Assembly: GCF_010671605.1 (NCBI RefSeq)
Contig: NZ_JAABOO010000002.1
Location: 558,001 to 622,000, forward strand
DNA length: 64,000 nucleotides
Direction of reading: 5' to 3'
Source: Leptobacterium flavescens
GTDB lineage: Bacteria; Bacteroidota; Bacteroidia; Flavobacteriales; Flavobacteriaceae
The translations under genes and the position numbers were made by a program. Below, piece by piece: positions 25,140 through 33,233 of this stretch (the stretch's first letter is position 1; every line of letters begins with the position of its first letter). Under the pieces are notes generated by a model. That model did not search any database. It was not told where the DNA came from and saw only the letters and a list, made by a program, of their open reading frames with translations.

Positions 25140-26206
25140 TACAATAAGAAGGTTGCCAGTACCATAACTCCGAAAGAGAAAGGCAGGACAAACATCAGAT
25201 AGGTAAAAGAAAGTATCCACAGTTTTATAATGGTTATAAAATACCCCTGGCCATAGAACCGTTTGAGGCTTATGAGGAGGTAGAATATCGTGGAGAGTGC
25301 GACCAGCCAGTCGATCCAATCCGGGATATCTACAACAAAATTAACCAGTAAGATCAGGCTGAGTACAATAAAAAGGAAGGTGAAAAAGTAAAAACTAAAC
25401 ACCATACTATGTGCAAAACGGCTCCTCCTGTAGTACAATAACTTGAGAATAAGTGCAAAGATCGGAATAAGGAAGAACATAGAAATGGGAATGGTATCGT
25501 AAAAAGCCGCCAGGATCCCCTGCCCGCTGCTCTCATATAATTTTAATCCCTGAGTAGCCATCGTTCGTGCAAAAACGCCTGTGCTATCGGTCACTCCAAA
25601 GACAGCCAGTTTTTCTTTCTTGGTAGCTCCTGCGGCAATAAGCGAGTCCAGTTTTCTCGTATTAAGGCTATTCCCTTCAATATCGCTAAGGCTGGCATTT
25701 ACTGTTCTCGATCTTTTTAAGGAATCCAGCACCTCCAGATCTTCTTTCGGAATATTCAGATTGGGATTTTCTAATATTTCCATCGATTTTGCCAGGGCCA
25801 GCGAATCTACTACTTTAACTGCACTCAGGGAATCGGCAGCAAAAGCACGGCCGCTCTCCATGCCCTTTTGCAACATCTTATCTACATTCTCCTGTCCGCT
25901 TCTTGTACTGATAGAGAACAAAAAGAAGAATACCACCGAAACAAATAAATAGTACTGCGCCGGATGCAGGTATTTGAGTCGCTTTCCGTTTACAAATTGC
26001 CTGGCAATAAAGCCCGGTTTGAACACCAGGGGAACAAAGCTCTTTAAAAAACGGGCATCATAAGAGAAATAGTTACTGATCGTGTTGTTAAACAGGACCC
26101 CGAATGTCAGGTCTTCAACTGTTTTCTGGCCACAATTAGGGCAATACGAAAAAGAACCCTCCATGGGGGATTCACAATTCTGGCAAATGGTCTGCTGTTC
26201 TTCCAA
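25136..26206 (-). CDS. DUF3667 membrane protein with a zinc ribbon
   Basis: 356-residue protein. An N-terminal zinc ribbon (CQNC, Cys8/Cys11, and CPNC, Cys22/Cys25) is followed by the DUF3667 block (about 30-115: NYFSYDARFLKSF, KPGFIARQFVNGKRLKYLHPAQYYLFVS) and a first membrane helix (about 100-118). A charged region of roughly 115 residues, rich in Ser, Asp and Leu, sits between this helix and the next. Then come about four C-terminal helices (about 235-355). Function unknown; the N-terminus is cytoplasmic by pattern. Its 3' end overlaps that of uvrA by 4 bases. Confidence 0.85.
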   Translation of the reverse strand: MEEQQTICQNCESPMEGSFSYCPNCGQKTVEDLTFGVLFNNTISNYFSYDARFLKSFVPLVFKPGFIARQFVNGKRLKYLHPAQYYLFVSVVFFFLFSISTRSGQENVDKMLQKGMESGRAFAADSLSAVKVVDSLALAKSMEILENPNLNIPKEDLEVLDSLKRSRTVNASLSDIEGNSLNTRKLDSLIAAGATKKEKLAVFGVTDSTGVFARTMATQGLKLYESSGQGILAAFYDTIPISMFFLIPIFALILKLLYYRRSRFAHSMVFSFYFFTFLFIVLSLILLVNFVVDIPDWIDWLVALSTIFYLLISLKRFYGQGYFITIIKLWILSFTYLMFVLPFSFGVMVLATFLLY

Positions 26207-26372
26207 GGCTCTGATCAGTTAAGGAAATTAAAAATATAAAAAATTTAACATTTGCCAAACTAATCCTGGCCGGAAGAAGTTTAAAGAATAACAAAAATTT
26301 AATAGTAAAACTTGTAAAGCATTAAGACTGAGAACGCCTAATATTCTAATAAAACAAGTAAAAAATTATACT

Positions 26373-27017
26373 ATGAGTTTAAAAGATCAGTTGGAAGCAC
26401 GTCTTACCGCTTCCAAAAAAGCTATTCCGGCAGAAAAAAGGGTAATAATGGAAAATGCCACTAATGAACTTTTAGCCAAAGAAATATCCAGAAGCGCATT
26501 GGGTGAAGGAGATACAGCACCTGATTTCAGGCTGTCCAATGCCACCGGAAAGCAAGTGTCCCTATCGGAAGTATTAAAAGAAAAAATAGCCGTGGTTTCT
26601 TTCTATCGCGGTGGATGGTGTCCCTATTGTAATATAGAATTAAAAGCGCTTCAAAGTGTATTGCCACAGATCAAGAAAAACGGGGCACAGCTTATTGCCA
26701 TTTCCCCGGAACAGCCGGATAAATCCCTGTCTACCCAGGAAAAAAACGAATTGAGTTTTGAAGTACTGAGTGATGTTAACAATAAGACCGCTAAAGATTT
26801 CGGTCTGGTATTCAGAATGCCTGATGAATTACAGAAACTCTATCACGAGTTCGGTCTTCATGTAGACGATTATAACGGGAATGACGATTACGAATTACCA
26901 ATGCCTGCTACCTATGTAATTGATAAAGACAGGAAGATCATTTACAGTTTTACCCATGAAGATTACACGAAGAGAGCAGAGCCTTCAAAGATCATCGCCG
27001 TACTTGAATCATTGTAA
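26373..27017 (+). CDS. Peroxiredoxin-like protein (AhpC/TSA family)
   Basis: 214-residue thioredoxin-fold protein, probably a peroxiredoxin-like reductase. A helical N-terminal region (1-40) precedes DTAPDFRLSNATGKQVSLSEVL, then VVSFYRGGWCPYCNIELKALQ: a redox CPYC pair in the position of the peroxidatic Cys. AISPEQPDKS and PATYVIDKDRKIIYSF complete the fold. Cytoplasmic, no signal peptide. From memory, this 'peroxiredoxin-like family' with RGGWCPYC is common in Bacteroidota, often next to transcription regulators; no such partner is seen here. Confidence 0.88.
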   Translation: MSLKDQLEARLTASKKAIPAEKRVIMENATNELLAKEISRSALGEGDTAPDFRLSNATGKQVSLSEVLKEKIAVVSFYRGGWCPYCNIELKALQSVLPQIKKNGAQLIAISPEQPDKSLSTQEKNELSFEVLSDVNNKTAKDFGLVFRMPDELQKLYHEFGLHVDDYNGNDDYELPMPATYVIDKDRKIIYSFTHEDYTKRAEPSKIIAVLESL

Positions 27018-27056
27018 CAAACTGATATAAAATAAGTTAGATTCTTTTCATATTTT

Positions 27057-27072
27057 TTGGCACGCTGTTTGG
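27057..27072 (+). promoter_or_regulatory. Sigma-54-like promoter (copy 1)
   Basis: TTGGCACGCTGTTTGG: the -24 half TTGGCACG is perfect; the -12 half is TTGG (consensus TTGC), with GG-N10-GG spacing. It ends 66 bases before the ATG at 27139. Fifteen of its 16 bases recur at 29028-29043 before the paralogous gene, although the flanking sequences differ. Confidence 0.6.
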
Positions 27073-27138
27073 TTTATGAGAGGTAAATAGCGTAAGCCGA
27101 AAAGCTAAAGAGTAGGCGTAACCCAAAATTTATGCACT

Positions 27139-27759
27139 ATGAAAAGAGTTTTACTTTTAACAACAAGTTTACTATTAGTTAGTACAATTGCATTAGCAGG
27201 AGGAGTCGTTCCTGTAAAACACGGAAAAACTAAAGGGTTAACCAAACGCTATCGTTATACAAAGCCTATTAAGTTTGTGGAGCGTGGTGTTGAATTCTTT
27301 GTTTTCCCAAATGGTGAATTCGATTACAACACTTCAGGAGTAGCCTATTACAGAGGAAGAACTAATCTTAATGTAAGTATCGGTACTTCAGGAACAAGAG
27401 TTCATTACAGATCTCCCAAGAGAAGACACAGAGGTGTTCGTGTTGAGTACGATTATTACGGGAGAGTACACCGAATAGGTAATGTATTCATTAACTACGA
27501 CAGACGAGGAAGGATTAAAAGAGCAGGTACCGTATATATCGGTTATAACCGAAGAGGTTTGGCTTCAAATATCGGTGGACTCTATATCCACTATGACAGA
27601 TGGGGAAGAATTGTAGATACCAGCGGTTATGTAAGTGAGGAATGTGGTTATGAGTACTGGGATGATTACAGAGATGATTATTACTATAAAAAAGATCCTT
27701 ATTACTATAAAAATAAGAAACGTAAAAGGTACAAAAAAGGACATCGTTACGATGATTAA
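27139..27759 (+). CDS. Secreted Tyr/Arg-rich YDxxGR-repeat protein
   Basis: 206-residue secreted protein of unknown function. Signal peptide 1-20 (ending ALAGG). The mature protein is very rich in Tyr, Arg, Gly and Asp. A head FVERGVEFFVFPNGEFDYN (about 51-69) is followed by four imperfect repeats of about 20 residues centred on Y(D/N)xxGR (YDYYGRVHRIG, YDRRGRIKRAG, YNRRGLASNIG, YDRWGRIVDTS). The C-terminus is a run of Asp, Tyr and Lys. The same head and repeats occur in the larger paralogue at 29098-30399. Both genes follow a sigma-54-like promoter, suggesting shared regulation. It ends before a strong terminator. Confidence 0.8.
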   Translation: MKRVLLLTTSLLLVSTIALAGGVVPVKHGKTKGLTKRYRYTKPIKFVERGVEFFVFPNGEFDYNTSGVAYYRGRTNLNVSIGTSGTRVHYRSPKRRHRGVRVEYDYYGRVHRIGNVFINYDRRGRIKRAGTVYIGYNRRGLASNIGGLYIHYDRWGRIVDTSGYVSEECGYEYWDDYRDDYYYKKDPYYYKNKKRKRYKKGHRYDD

Positions 27760-27807
27760 TTGACCTTATCTAAGGTTCATTTTAAATTTTTTAGTTGGTT
27801 AGTTTTA

Positions 27808-27836
27808 CACCCCTGCTTTCGGCAGGGGTGTTTTTG
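27808..27836 (+). terminator. Rho-independent terminator
   Basis: Perfect 9-bp stem CACCCCTGC / GCAGGGGTG with loop TTTCG, followed by TTTTTG. Confidence 0.9.
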
Positions 27837-27939
27837 TGTTATTATTTTAGAATTGGCTATTAGGTTTTAAGTATCATTTAGTTTACCATTGCTTTTTGAA
27901 CCGGGAATATTCTTGTATAAACGCACTTATATCTATAAA

Positions 27940-28464
27940 TTATCTTTTCCTATAGCCAATTTTAGGACGAGCCCTGGAGTTTTCCGTTTTAAGAATAAGT
28001 TTGTCAAGGCAATCAAAAATCAGCTCAATATTTTTGTTTTGTTTGGAGATTTTATTTTTTATACGTTCGATCTCCATTTTAAGGCTTTTGTTATCAACTA
28101 ACATCTTACGCAACCTGACAAAAATTCTCATGATCTGTATATTAACTGCAATAGCCCGTTCGCTATTCAGTATACCGGATAACATTAATACCCCATGTTC
28201 GGTAAAAGCATAGGGTTCGCTTCTTCGCCCGCCCCAACTTGAAGTCGCGTATTGCGACTTCAAGCTTGTCCACTCTTCCTTGGTTAACCGGAACATGAAA
28301 TCAGATGGAAAGCGATCTGCATTCCTTTTTACTTGTTCATTAAGTCTTTTGGTAGCTACCTGATAGAGTTCTGCCAGATCGCTATCCAACATTACTTTTT
28401 GATTTCTGACATGGTAAATCCTGCGAACTACCGTTTCCTCTGGAATAGTCAGTTTTTCAATCAT
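27940..28464 (-). CDS. ORF6N-domain DNA-binding protein
   Basis: 174-residue protein with an ORF6N (KilA-N-type) domain over residues about 8-100: VVRRIYHVRNQKVMLDSDLAELYQV, RNADRFPSDFMFRLTKEEW, YAFTEHGVLMLSGILNS. The family occurs in phages and as scattered chromosomal genes in Bacteroidota, and is thought to bind DNA. The C-terminal part (105-174) is helical and Lys-rich, coiled-coil-like. The codons for LKSQYATSS form a perfect 11-bp hairpin (28238-28264). It lies between the two paralogous Tyr/Arg-rich genes on the opposite strand, in AT-rich surroundings, and may be a later insertion. Confidence 0.9.
   Translation of the reverse strand: MIEKLTIPEETVVRRIYHVRNQKVMLDSDLAELYQVATKRLNEQVKRNADRFPSDFMFRLTKEEWTSLKSQYATSSWGGRRSEPYAFTEHGVLMLSGILNSERAIAVNIQIMRIFVRLRKMLVDNKSLKMEIERIKNKISKQNKNIELIFDCLDKLILKTENSRARPKIGYRKR
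28238..28264. repeat. Perfect 11-bp inverted repeat inside the ORF6N gene
   Basis: CTTGAAGTCGC (28238-28248) / GCGACTTCAAG (28254-28264) with a 5-base loop, read in frame as LKSQYATSS. There is no T-run, so it is not a terminator. Confidence 0.85.
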
Positions 28465-29027
28465 ATTAACACAAGATAATTTCCATATGAATAAAAAAGG
28501 CGGAATTCCAAATAAGATATGTTTTAGCTAATTCAACTTCGAGAACCAATATGCAGCAGATGTGGTATAACACGATCTTTACATATTTGTTTAGTGGATT
28601 TCGATGAGTCGGGATATCTTAGAAAGTTCCGCCTGATTATGATCACCAAACAACCTTAAATAATTCACAAATAAACATCTGCGCTAAAAGTGATCATATG
28701 TTAATTGAGGCATTAAATTAGAAATTAATAAGACTGTTTATTTCTTTTTTCACGCATCGATATTTTCTTTCATCAAAAGAAAAATAAGGTACTGTATATC
28801 AGCAGTTTAATTATTTCATGAAAAAATAATGTTTCATGTAATTTCAAAATTTTAACACCTAAAAATAAGTGTGAAGTCATTCAACTTTTCCTCCCCTCAT
28901 CAAAATCGTAATCTTAGACTATTTTAATACATCGGCAATCTTCTCTTTTTAACATTTAATCATAATTAACTGATTATCAATTAAATAATAACAAAAATCA
29001 TATAGATCAAAATCTCTCTTCCGGTTT
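28465..29027. other. AT-rich intergenic region, no gene seen
   Basis: About 560 bp between the ORF6N gene start and the second sigma-54-like promoter. No ORF with a credible start or composition and no tRNA-like structure. It holds an imperfect AT hairpin TTTTCTTT / AAAGAAAA (28763-28783). The left end must include the ORF6N promoter, but I found no TAnnTTTG match close to it. Confidence 0.6.
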
Positions 29028-29043
29028 TTGGCACGCTGTTTGA
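29028..29043 (+). promoter_or_regulatory. Sigma-54-like promoter (copy 2)
   Basis: TTGGCACGCTGTTTGA, identical to copy 1 (27057-27072) except for the last base. It ends 54 bases before the ATG at 29098. Confidence 0.6.
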
Positions 29044-29097
29044 TTCTTATAAAGCAGTTCCAACCAATAAAGTTTAATAAACATTAAAACCACAGTT

Positions 29098-30399
29098 ATG
29101 AGAAAACTATTATTACTCTTCACAGCAGTCGTCTTTAGCAGTTACTCCCTGAGTGCTGCAGACGCAGACCGTTACCGCTACGACTATGGGGATTCTTTTA
29201 TCTTCGTTGAAGGTGGAGTTACCTTCTCTGTCTTTCCGGACGGTCAATTTGATTTTTATGCTGACGGGGGACCTTTTATTGGTGCGAACGTAGATCTGGG
29301 AGCTGTAAACATCAGTTTTAACTCCGGATATAATTACGATGCCTTTGTGCAGTATGACGATTACGGAGCCGTGATCCAGATTGAGAATGTTCCTATCTTC
29401 TACGATTACTACGGAAGAGTTTCACGAATCGGATCTGTAAATATCTACTATAATGCCGGAAGATTGATCCGTGTGGGTGGGCTCTACGTTCACTATAACA
29501 GATACGGCGTATACAGTCACTATACAGGATATATAAACATCTATAACAGACGCTTTGTATACAGACCCTATTATAGATACTTCAGAAGACCTTACAGAGA
29601 TTTTTGTATTATTGACTACCGTCCTTACAGAAGGTATTACGCTCCGGTACGATATACTTATTACAGACCTTACAGGTATAATAAGAGAGTGAGATATGTA
29701 AATGTTGGAAGAGAGTACAGATACAGAGATAATAACAGAAGAAGGTCTATCTATAGAAATGACAGACGTGTAACCCGAAAAGATTACGGTTATGTGAATT
29801 CCAGAAGAGGAAGTAGTAACAGGGACTATGCAGATAACCGCAGAGGTGTTAGAAGGAATGATGCCATTACCGGAAGGAACGGCAGAGTGGAGAGAAGAAC
29901 TACCACGAGTAGAAGGAACACCGATAACGGAAATGTACAGCGCAGGACCACGACTACCAGAAGAAATAACAATAATGGGAATGTTCAGCGAAGAACAACC
30001 ACTACAAGAAGAAATAATAACAACGGGAATGTTCAGCGAAGAACAACAACGACCAGAAGAAACCCTTCTAACGGAAATGTTCAGCGTAGAACCACTACCA
30101 CAAGACGAAATGACAATGGTAATATTCAACGAAGAACGACAACGACTAGAAAAAATTCCGGCAATAATTCAGTTCAACGAAGAACAACAACGGCCAGAAG
30201 AAATTCAAATAGCACGAGAACGCAACAGAGAAGCGTAAGCAGAAAGTCGGAAGTAAAAAGAAACAGTAACAGCAGAAGCAGATCGCAGGTAAGAAAACCG
30301 TCTTCATCTAAAAGACAGGTAAGTTCTTCCAGAAGTCGTTCTACTAAAAAAAATAACTCCGGAAGCAGAAGATCATCAGATCGCAGAGGAAGAAATTAA
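29098..30399 (+). CDS. Large secreted Tyr/Arg-rich protein with 16-residue tandem repeats
   Basis: 433-residue secreted, extremely basic protein of unknown function. Signal peptide 1-20 (ending LSAAD). The N-terminal part (about 30-150) is homologous to the neighbour at 27139 (FVEGGVTFSVFPDGQFDFY, YDYYGRVSRIG, GGLYVHYNRYG). A Tyr/Arg-rich linker follows (about 155-260), then seven tandem repeats of about 16 residues with the consensus NVQRRTTTTRRNNNNG (bases 29884-30216), then a Ser/Arg/Lys-rich tail to the end. The basic low-complexity half could bind nucleic acid or acidic polysaccharide at the cell surface; that is inference. The gene ends before a terminator shared with the convergent flippase gene. 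Confidence 0.8.
   Translation: MRKLLLLFTAVVFSSYSLSAADADRYRYDYGDSFIFVEGGVTFSVFPDGQFDFYADGGPFIGANVDLGAVNISFNSGYNYDAFVQYDDYGAVIQIENVPIFYDYYGRVSRIGSVNIYYNAGRLIRVGGLYVHYNRYGVYSHYTGYINIYNRRFVYRPYYRYFRRPYRDFCIIDYRPYRRYYAPVRYTYYRPYRYNKRVRYVNVGREYRYRDNNRRRSIYRNDRRVTRKDYGYVNSRRGSSNRDYADNRRGVRRNDAITGRNGRVERRTTTSRRNTDNGNVQRRTTTTRRNNNNGNVQRRTTTTRRNNNNGNVQRRTTTTRRNPSNGNVQRRTTTTRRNDNGNIQRRTTTTRKNSGNNSVQRRTTTARRNSNSTRTQQRSVSRKSEVKRNSNSRSRSQVRKPSSSKRQVSSSRSRSTKKNNSGSRRSSDRRGRN
29884..30216 (+). repeat. Tandem 48-bp coding repeats (seven units)
   Basis: Seven units encoding about 16 residues each, one shortened by a codon; the core RRTTTTRR is kept while the linker N-rich part drifts. Likely to vary in copy number by slippage without shifting the frame. 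Confidence 0.85.
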
Positions 30400-30423
30400 G
30401 ATTTTTGGTTGGTTAGTTTTAGA

Positions 30424-30455
30424 AAACCCGTTAGTCGAACTTTAGACTGCGGGTT
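30424..30455. terminator. Terminator between convergent genes
   Basis: AACCCG-t-AGTC / GACT-g-CGGGTT stem with loop GAACTTTA and T-run TTTTT on the plus strand. On the minus strand AAAA precedes, giving weak bidirectionality. Confidence 0.7.
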
Positions 30456-30459
30456 TTTC

Positions 30460-31917
30460 CTATTTTATAAAGCGGGAGATCAGGGCCGAAATATCTCCCG
30501 ATATCGCCAGTCGATGTACCGCCAATACATAGCTCCCTCCTATCAACAGCGATTTTAAACCTATATTGATAAGCGGGTGAAAAGGAAAGTTCCAGAAGTA
30601 AAAGATCCCGAAAACAAGTAATAACAGCCCCGCGGTCTTTAAACTTCCTCCGGAAAAAGGATGCATTCCGAATTTTTTATACACAAACCATATTTTCAGA
30701 CTGTTATAGATCAGAAAAGCCATTAAACTCGCAAATGCAGCTCCTCTTATTCCCCAGATCGGAATATAGATCATATTCAGGATCACTGTTAATACAGCCA
30801 GTAATACTCCGAAAAGCAGCATCATACGGTAATAATCGGAATTAAAAATAATGGAATTATTATTCCCCAGCAGGGTATCCGACAGTTTTGCCAGACCCAC
30901 CAGGAAAACCACCATTATCGCTTCTTTTCCTCCATATTCCGCAGGGACGATCTTATACAACTCTCCAATATTAAGAGCGATAAGAAGAAAAATAGCTCCT
31001 CCAATAATAAAAAGAGTAAGCGAACTCTTTTTATACAGTTCTCCCAGTTCCTTCATCTTCCGTTCATTCATCAGCTTGGCCGTGATCGGATAGGTGATCT
31101 GGTGCATGGAACGCGAAGGCACCGTAATAACCATCACTATAAAAATAGCCACCGAGTAAAAAGCTACATTCTCCAGGATCAGGTACTGTCCGATCATAAA
31201 CTTATCAACCTCCAGCAAAACATTGGCAACAGAACCGGCCAGAATGATCAAAGCCGTATATTTCAGAATACTTTTCGAATTTGATGGTAATGCCCATTTA
31301 AAACGGGGCTTACTGGTTGAAAGGGTAACCAGAAACATAAGAACAGTTCTTATCGCATACATCACTACTGTAGCCAGGATAAACTGGTTGGCATCCATAT
31401 ATCCCAGATATACCAGAAATAAAAGGACCATGACTACCACCCGGTGAAAGACTTCTTTTAAAAAATTCCCGAAAACCGTTCTCATATGTACTTTAGACCA
31501 GGCAAAGAAGACTTCAAAATAGGCAATGGCCGCAGCTATGGCGTAGATGGTCCATACATAACCTTCAACCAGAGTATTCTCTTTAGACAGCCATTGTGTA
31601 ATACCCGAATAGAACAGGATTCCTATCAATCCAACAGGAATAATAATAGCCAGCGGCAACAACAGCATAAAACTCACAAAGCCCTGTTGTTCCTTCCCTT
31701 CCTTATAGGTCGAAAAAAATTTGATAAAGCTGTTATGCACCCCAAAAGTGAGTAAAGGCATAACAATATTGGCTGCCGACAACAGATAGGTAACCAGGCC
31801 GTAATATTCTTCGGTTAGAAAATTTGTATAAAGGAAAAGGGCATTGATCGCGCCAAAAGCAAATCCGAGATAGGTAAAAAAAGTATTCTTTAACGACTGG
31901 TTTACAATGATTCCCAT
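30460..31917 (-). CDS. Polysaccharide flippase (Wzx/MATE-like)
   Basis: 485-residue integral membrane protein with about 12-14 helices, of the oligosaccharide flippase (Wzx, MOP superfamily) type, expected to move lipid-linked sugar units across the inner membrane. Seen: an N-terminal LKNTFFTYLGFAFGAINALFLYTNFLTEEYYGLV, the typical first helix with the following loop, and repeated GPI/AF helices. No motif gives the sugar. Last gene of the operon; its ATG directly follows the stop of the glycosyltransferase gene (no gap), so they are coupled. Confidence 0.88.
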   Translation of the reverse strand: MGIIVNQSLKNTFFTYLGFAFGAINALFLYTNFLTEEYYGLVTYLLSAANIVMPLLTFGVHNSFIKFFSTYKEGKEQQGFVSFMLLLPLAIIIPVGLIGILFYSGITQWLSKENTLVEGYVWTIYAIAAAIAYFEVFFAWSKVHMRTVFGNFLKEVFHRVVVMVLLFLVYLGYMDANQFILATVVMYAIRTVLMFLVTLSTSKPRFKWALPSNSKSILKYTALIILAGSVANVLLEVDKFMIGQYLILENVAFYSVAIFIVMVITVPSRSMHQITYPITAKLMNERKMKELGELYKKSSLTLFIIGGAIFLLIALNIGELYKIVPAEYGGKEAIMVVFLVGLAKLSDTLLGNNNSIIFNSDYYRMMLLFGVLLAVLTVILNMIYIPIWGIRGAAFASLMAFLIYNSLKIWFVYKKFGMHPFSGGSLKTAGLLLLVFGIFYFWNFPFHPLINIGLKSLLIGGSYVLAVHRLAISGDISALISRFIK

Positions 31918-33201
31918 TTAAGATCCCTTATGAATTATAGACGCCAGCTTTTGTGTAAGCGACTTTCTGCTGTACTGCTGCAAGCCGATAGGGTGCGATT
32001 CCAGAGCTCCCCTTTTATAATCTTCGTAACAAGATACTATCTTTTCTTTTAATTCTGTTTTTTGCTCATAGGAAAAAGACACTCCCGTATTGGTGTCCTT
32101 CAATATATCCCGTACATCCCAATTCTCGGGGCCTATTGCAAGAATAGGCCTCCCGGCAACCATATATTCGAATAGTTTCCCGGGAATAATGCATTCGGTC
32201 TCTTTACTGTTTATCTCTATAAGTAACAGTAAACGGGCCGATCTTTGCATTTTCAGTGCATCTTCATGAGAGAGATATCCCGGCATATTAAGATAAGGCT
32301 TTAAGCCCTGTGCTTCTATGCTTTTTAAAATATCCTCGCTTACCACTCCTGCGAGCTTTAATTCCAGGTCCTTTTTAAAATCCTCCCGCTCCCTGGTTAA
32401 TTCGGAGAGACTTTGCCAGAGGATCTCCGGATTTCTTCCCGACAGGAGAGAGCCGATATGAGATAAACTAAATAATTTATCAGGTTCTGTGGCACGACCT
32501 CCATGACGGTCATAACCGTTGGTGATCACTTCTATGGGTTGCTGAGTGATGGCTTCAAACTCCTTTTTAGTGGTTTTACTGGTTACCACGATCTGATCTG
32601 AGTTTCTAAGCACTTCTCTTTCCAACTGTTTATGCTTCCTTCTGGAAGATCCGGTGAGCTTAAGCCTTTTGTGATAGCCTATAGTGGTCCACGGATCCCT
32701 GAAATCACTGATCCATCGTACTCCGCATTTCTCTTTCAGTTGCATCCCTATCAGATGTACACTGTGAGGCGGCCCTGTGGTGATAATGGTATCTATATTG
32801 TTTTCTTTCAGATAGGTGCTTAAAAAGCGTACTGAGGGTTTAACCCAGAACTTCCTTGCATCCGGGATGAAGAAGTTTCCCCGTATCCATAATAAAAGCC
32901 GCTCGGTAAAGGATTGTTTTTTTTCGCTGATGATCCCCGAGCTCAGTTGCTGCGATTTCTTTTTAGAAAAGACCGATGCAAGTGCATAAGGTTCAAAGAT
33001 CGGATGTCTTAATACTGTAATATCTTCAGGAACTTCCCCAAGGAAGCTTTCATCTTTAAAAGGATAATCCGGATTTTCAGGGATATAAACAACAGGATCT
33101 ACCTCAAAATCTCTCAGGTATTTAACAAACTTCAACCATCGCTGTACTCCGGGCCCTCCGGCAGGTGGCCAATAATACGTTATGATCAACGTTTTTTTCA
33201 C
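31918..33201 (-). CDS. Glycosyltransferase family 4-type protein
   Basis: 427-residue GT-B glycosyltransferase, probably transferring a sugar from a nucleotide sugar onto a lipid-linked or surface glycan. Seen: N-terminal TYYWPPAGGPGVQRWLKFVKYL, typical of this subfamily, TTGPPHSVHLIG, VRWISDFRDPWT, VITNGYD, the mid-C-terminal HIGSLLSGRNPEIL, and a donor-binding KLFEYMVAGRPILAIG. Cytoplasmic, membrane-associated by family. Downstream of yfhO-like gene (32-bp gap) and directly followed by the flippase gene. Confidence 0.9.
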   Translation of the reverse strand: MKKTLIITYYWPPAGGPGVQRWLKFVKYLRDFEVDPVVYIPENPDYPFKDESFLGEVPEDITVLRHPIFEPYALASVFSKKKSQQLSSGIISEKKQSFTERLLLWIRGNFFIPDARKFWVKPSVRFLSTYLKENNIDTIITTGPPHSVHLIGMQLKEKCGVRWISDFRDPWTTIGYHKRLKLTGSSRRKHKQLEREVLRNSDQIVVTSKTTKKEFEAITQQPIEVITNGYDRHGGRATEPDKLFSLSHIGSLLSGRNPEILWQSLSELTREREDFKKDLELKLAGVVSEDILKSIEAQGLKPYLNMPGYLSHEDALKMQRSARLLLLIEINSKETECIIPGKLFEYMVAGRPILAIGPENWDVRDILKDTNTGVSFSYEQKTELKEKIVSCYEDYKRGALESHPIGLQQYSRKSLTQKLASIIHKGS

Positions 33202-33233
33202 GAATTTGTTTTTTATTGGATCAAAGCCTCTGA

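Noticed and set aside
29422-30129. Minus-strand open frame opposite the Tyr/Arg-rich repeat gene
   Set aside because: Its Ser/Ile/Val-rich low-complexity sequence is simply the complement of the repeats; the plus-strand protein has a signal peptide and a homologue next door.
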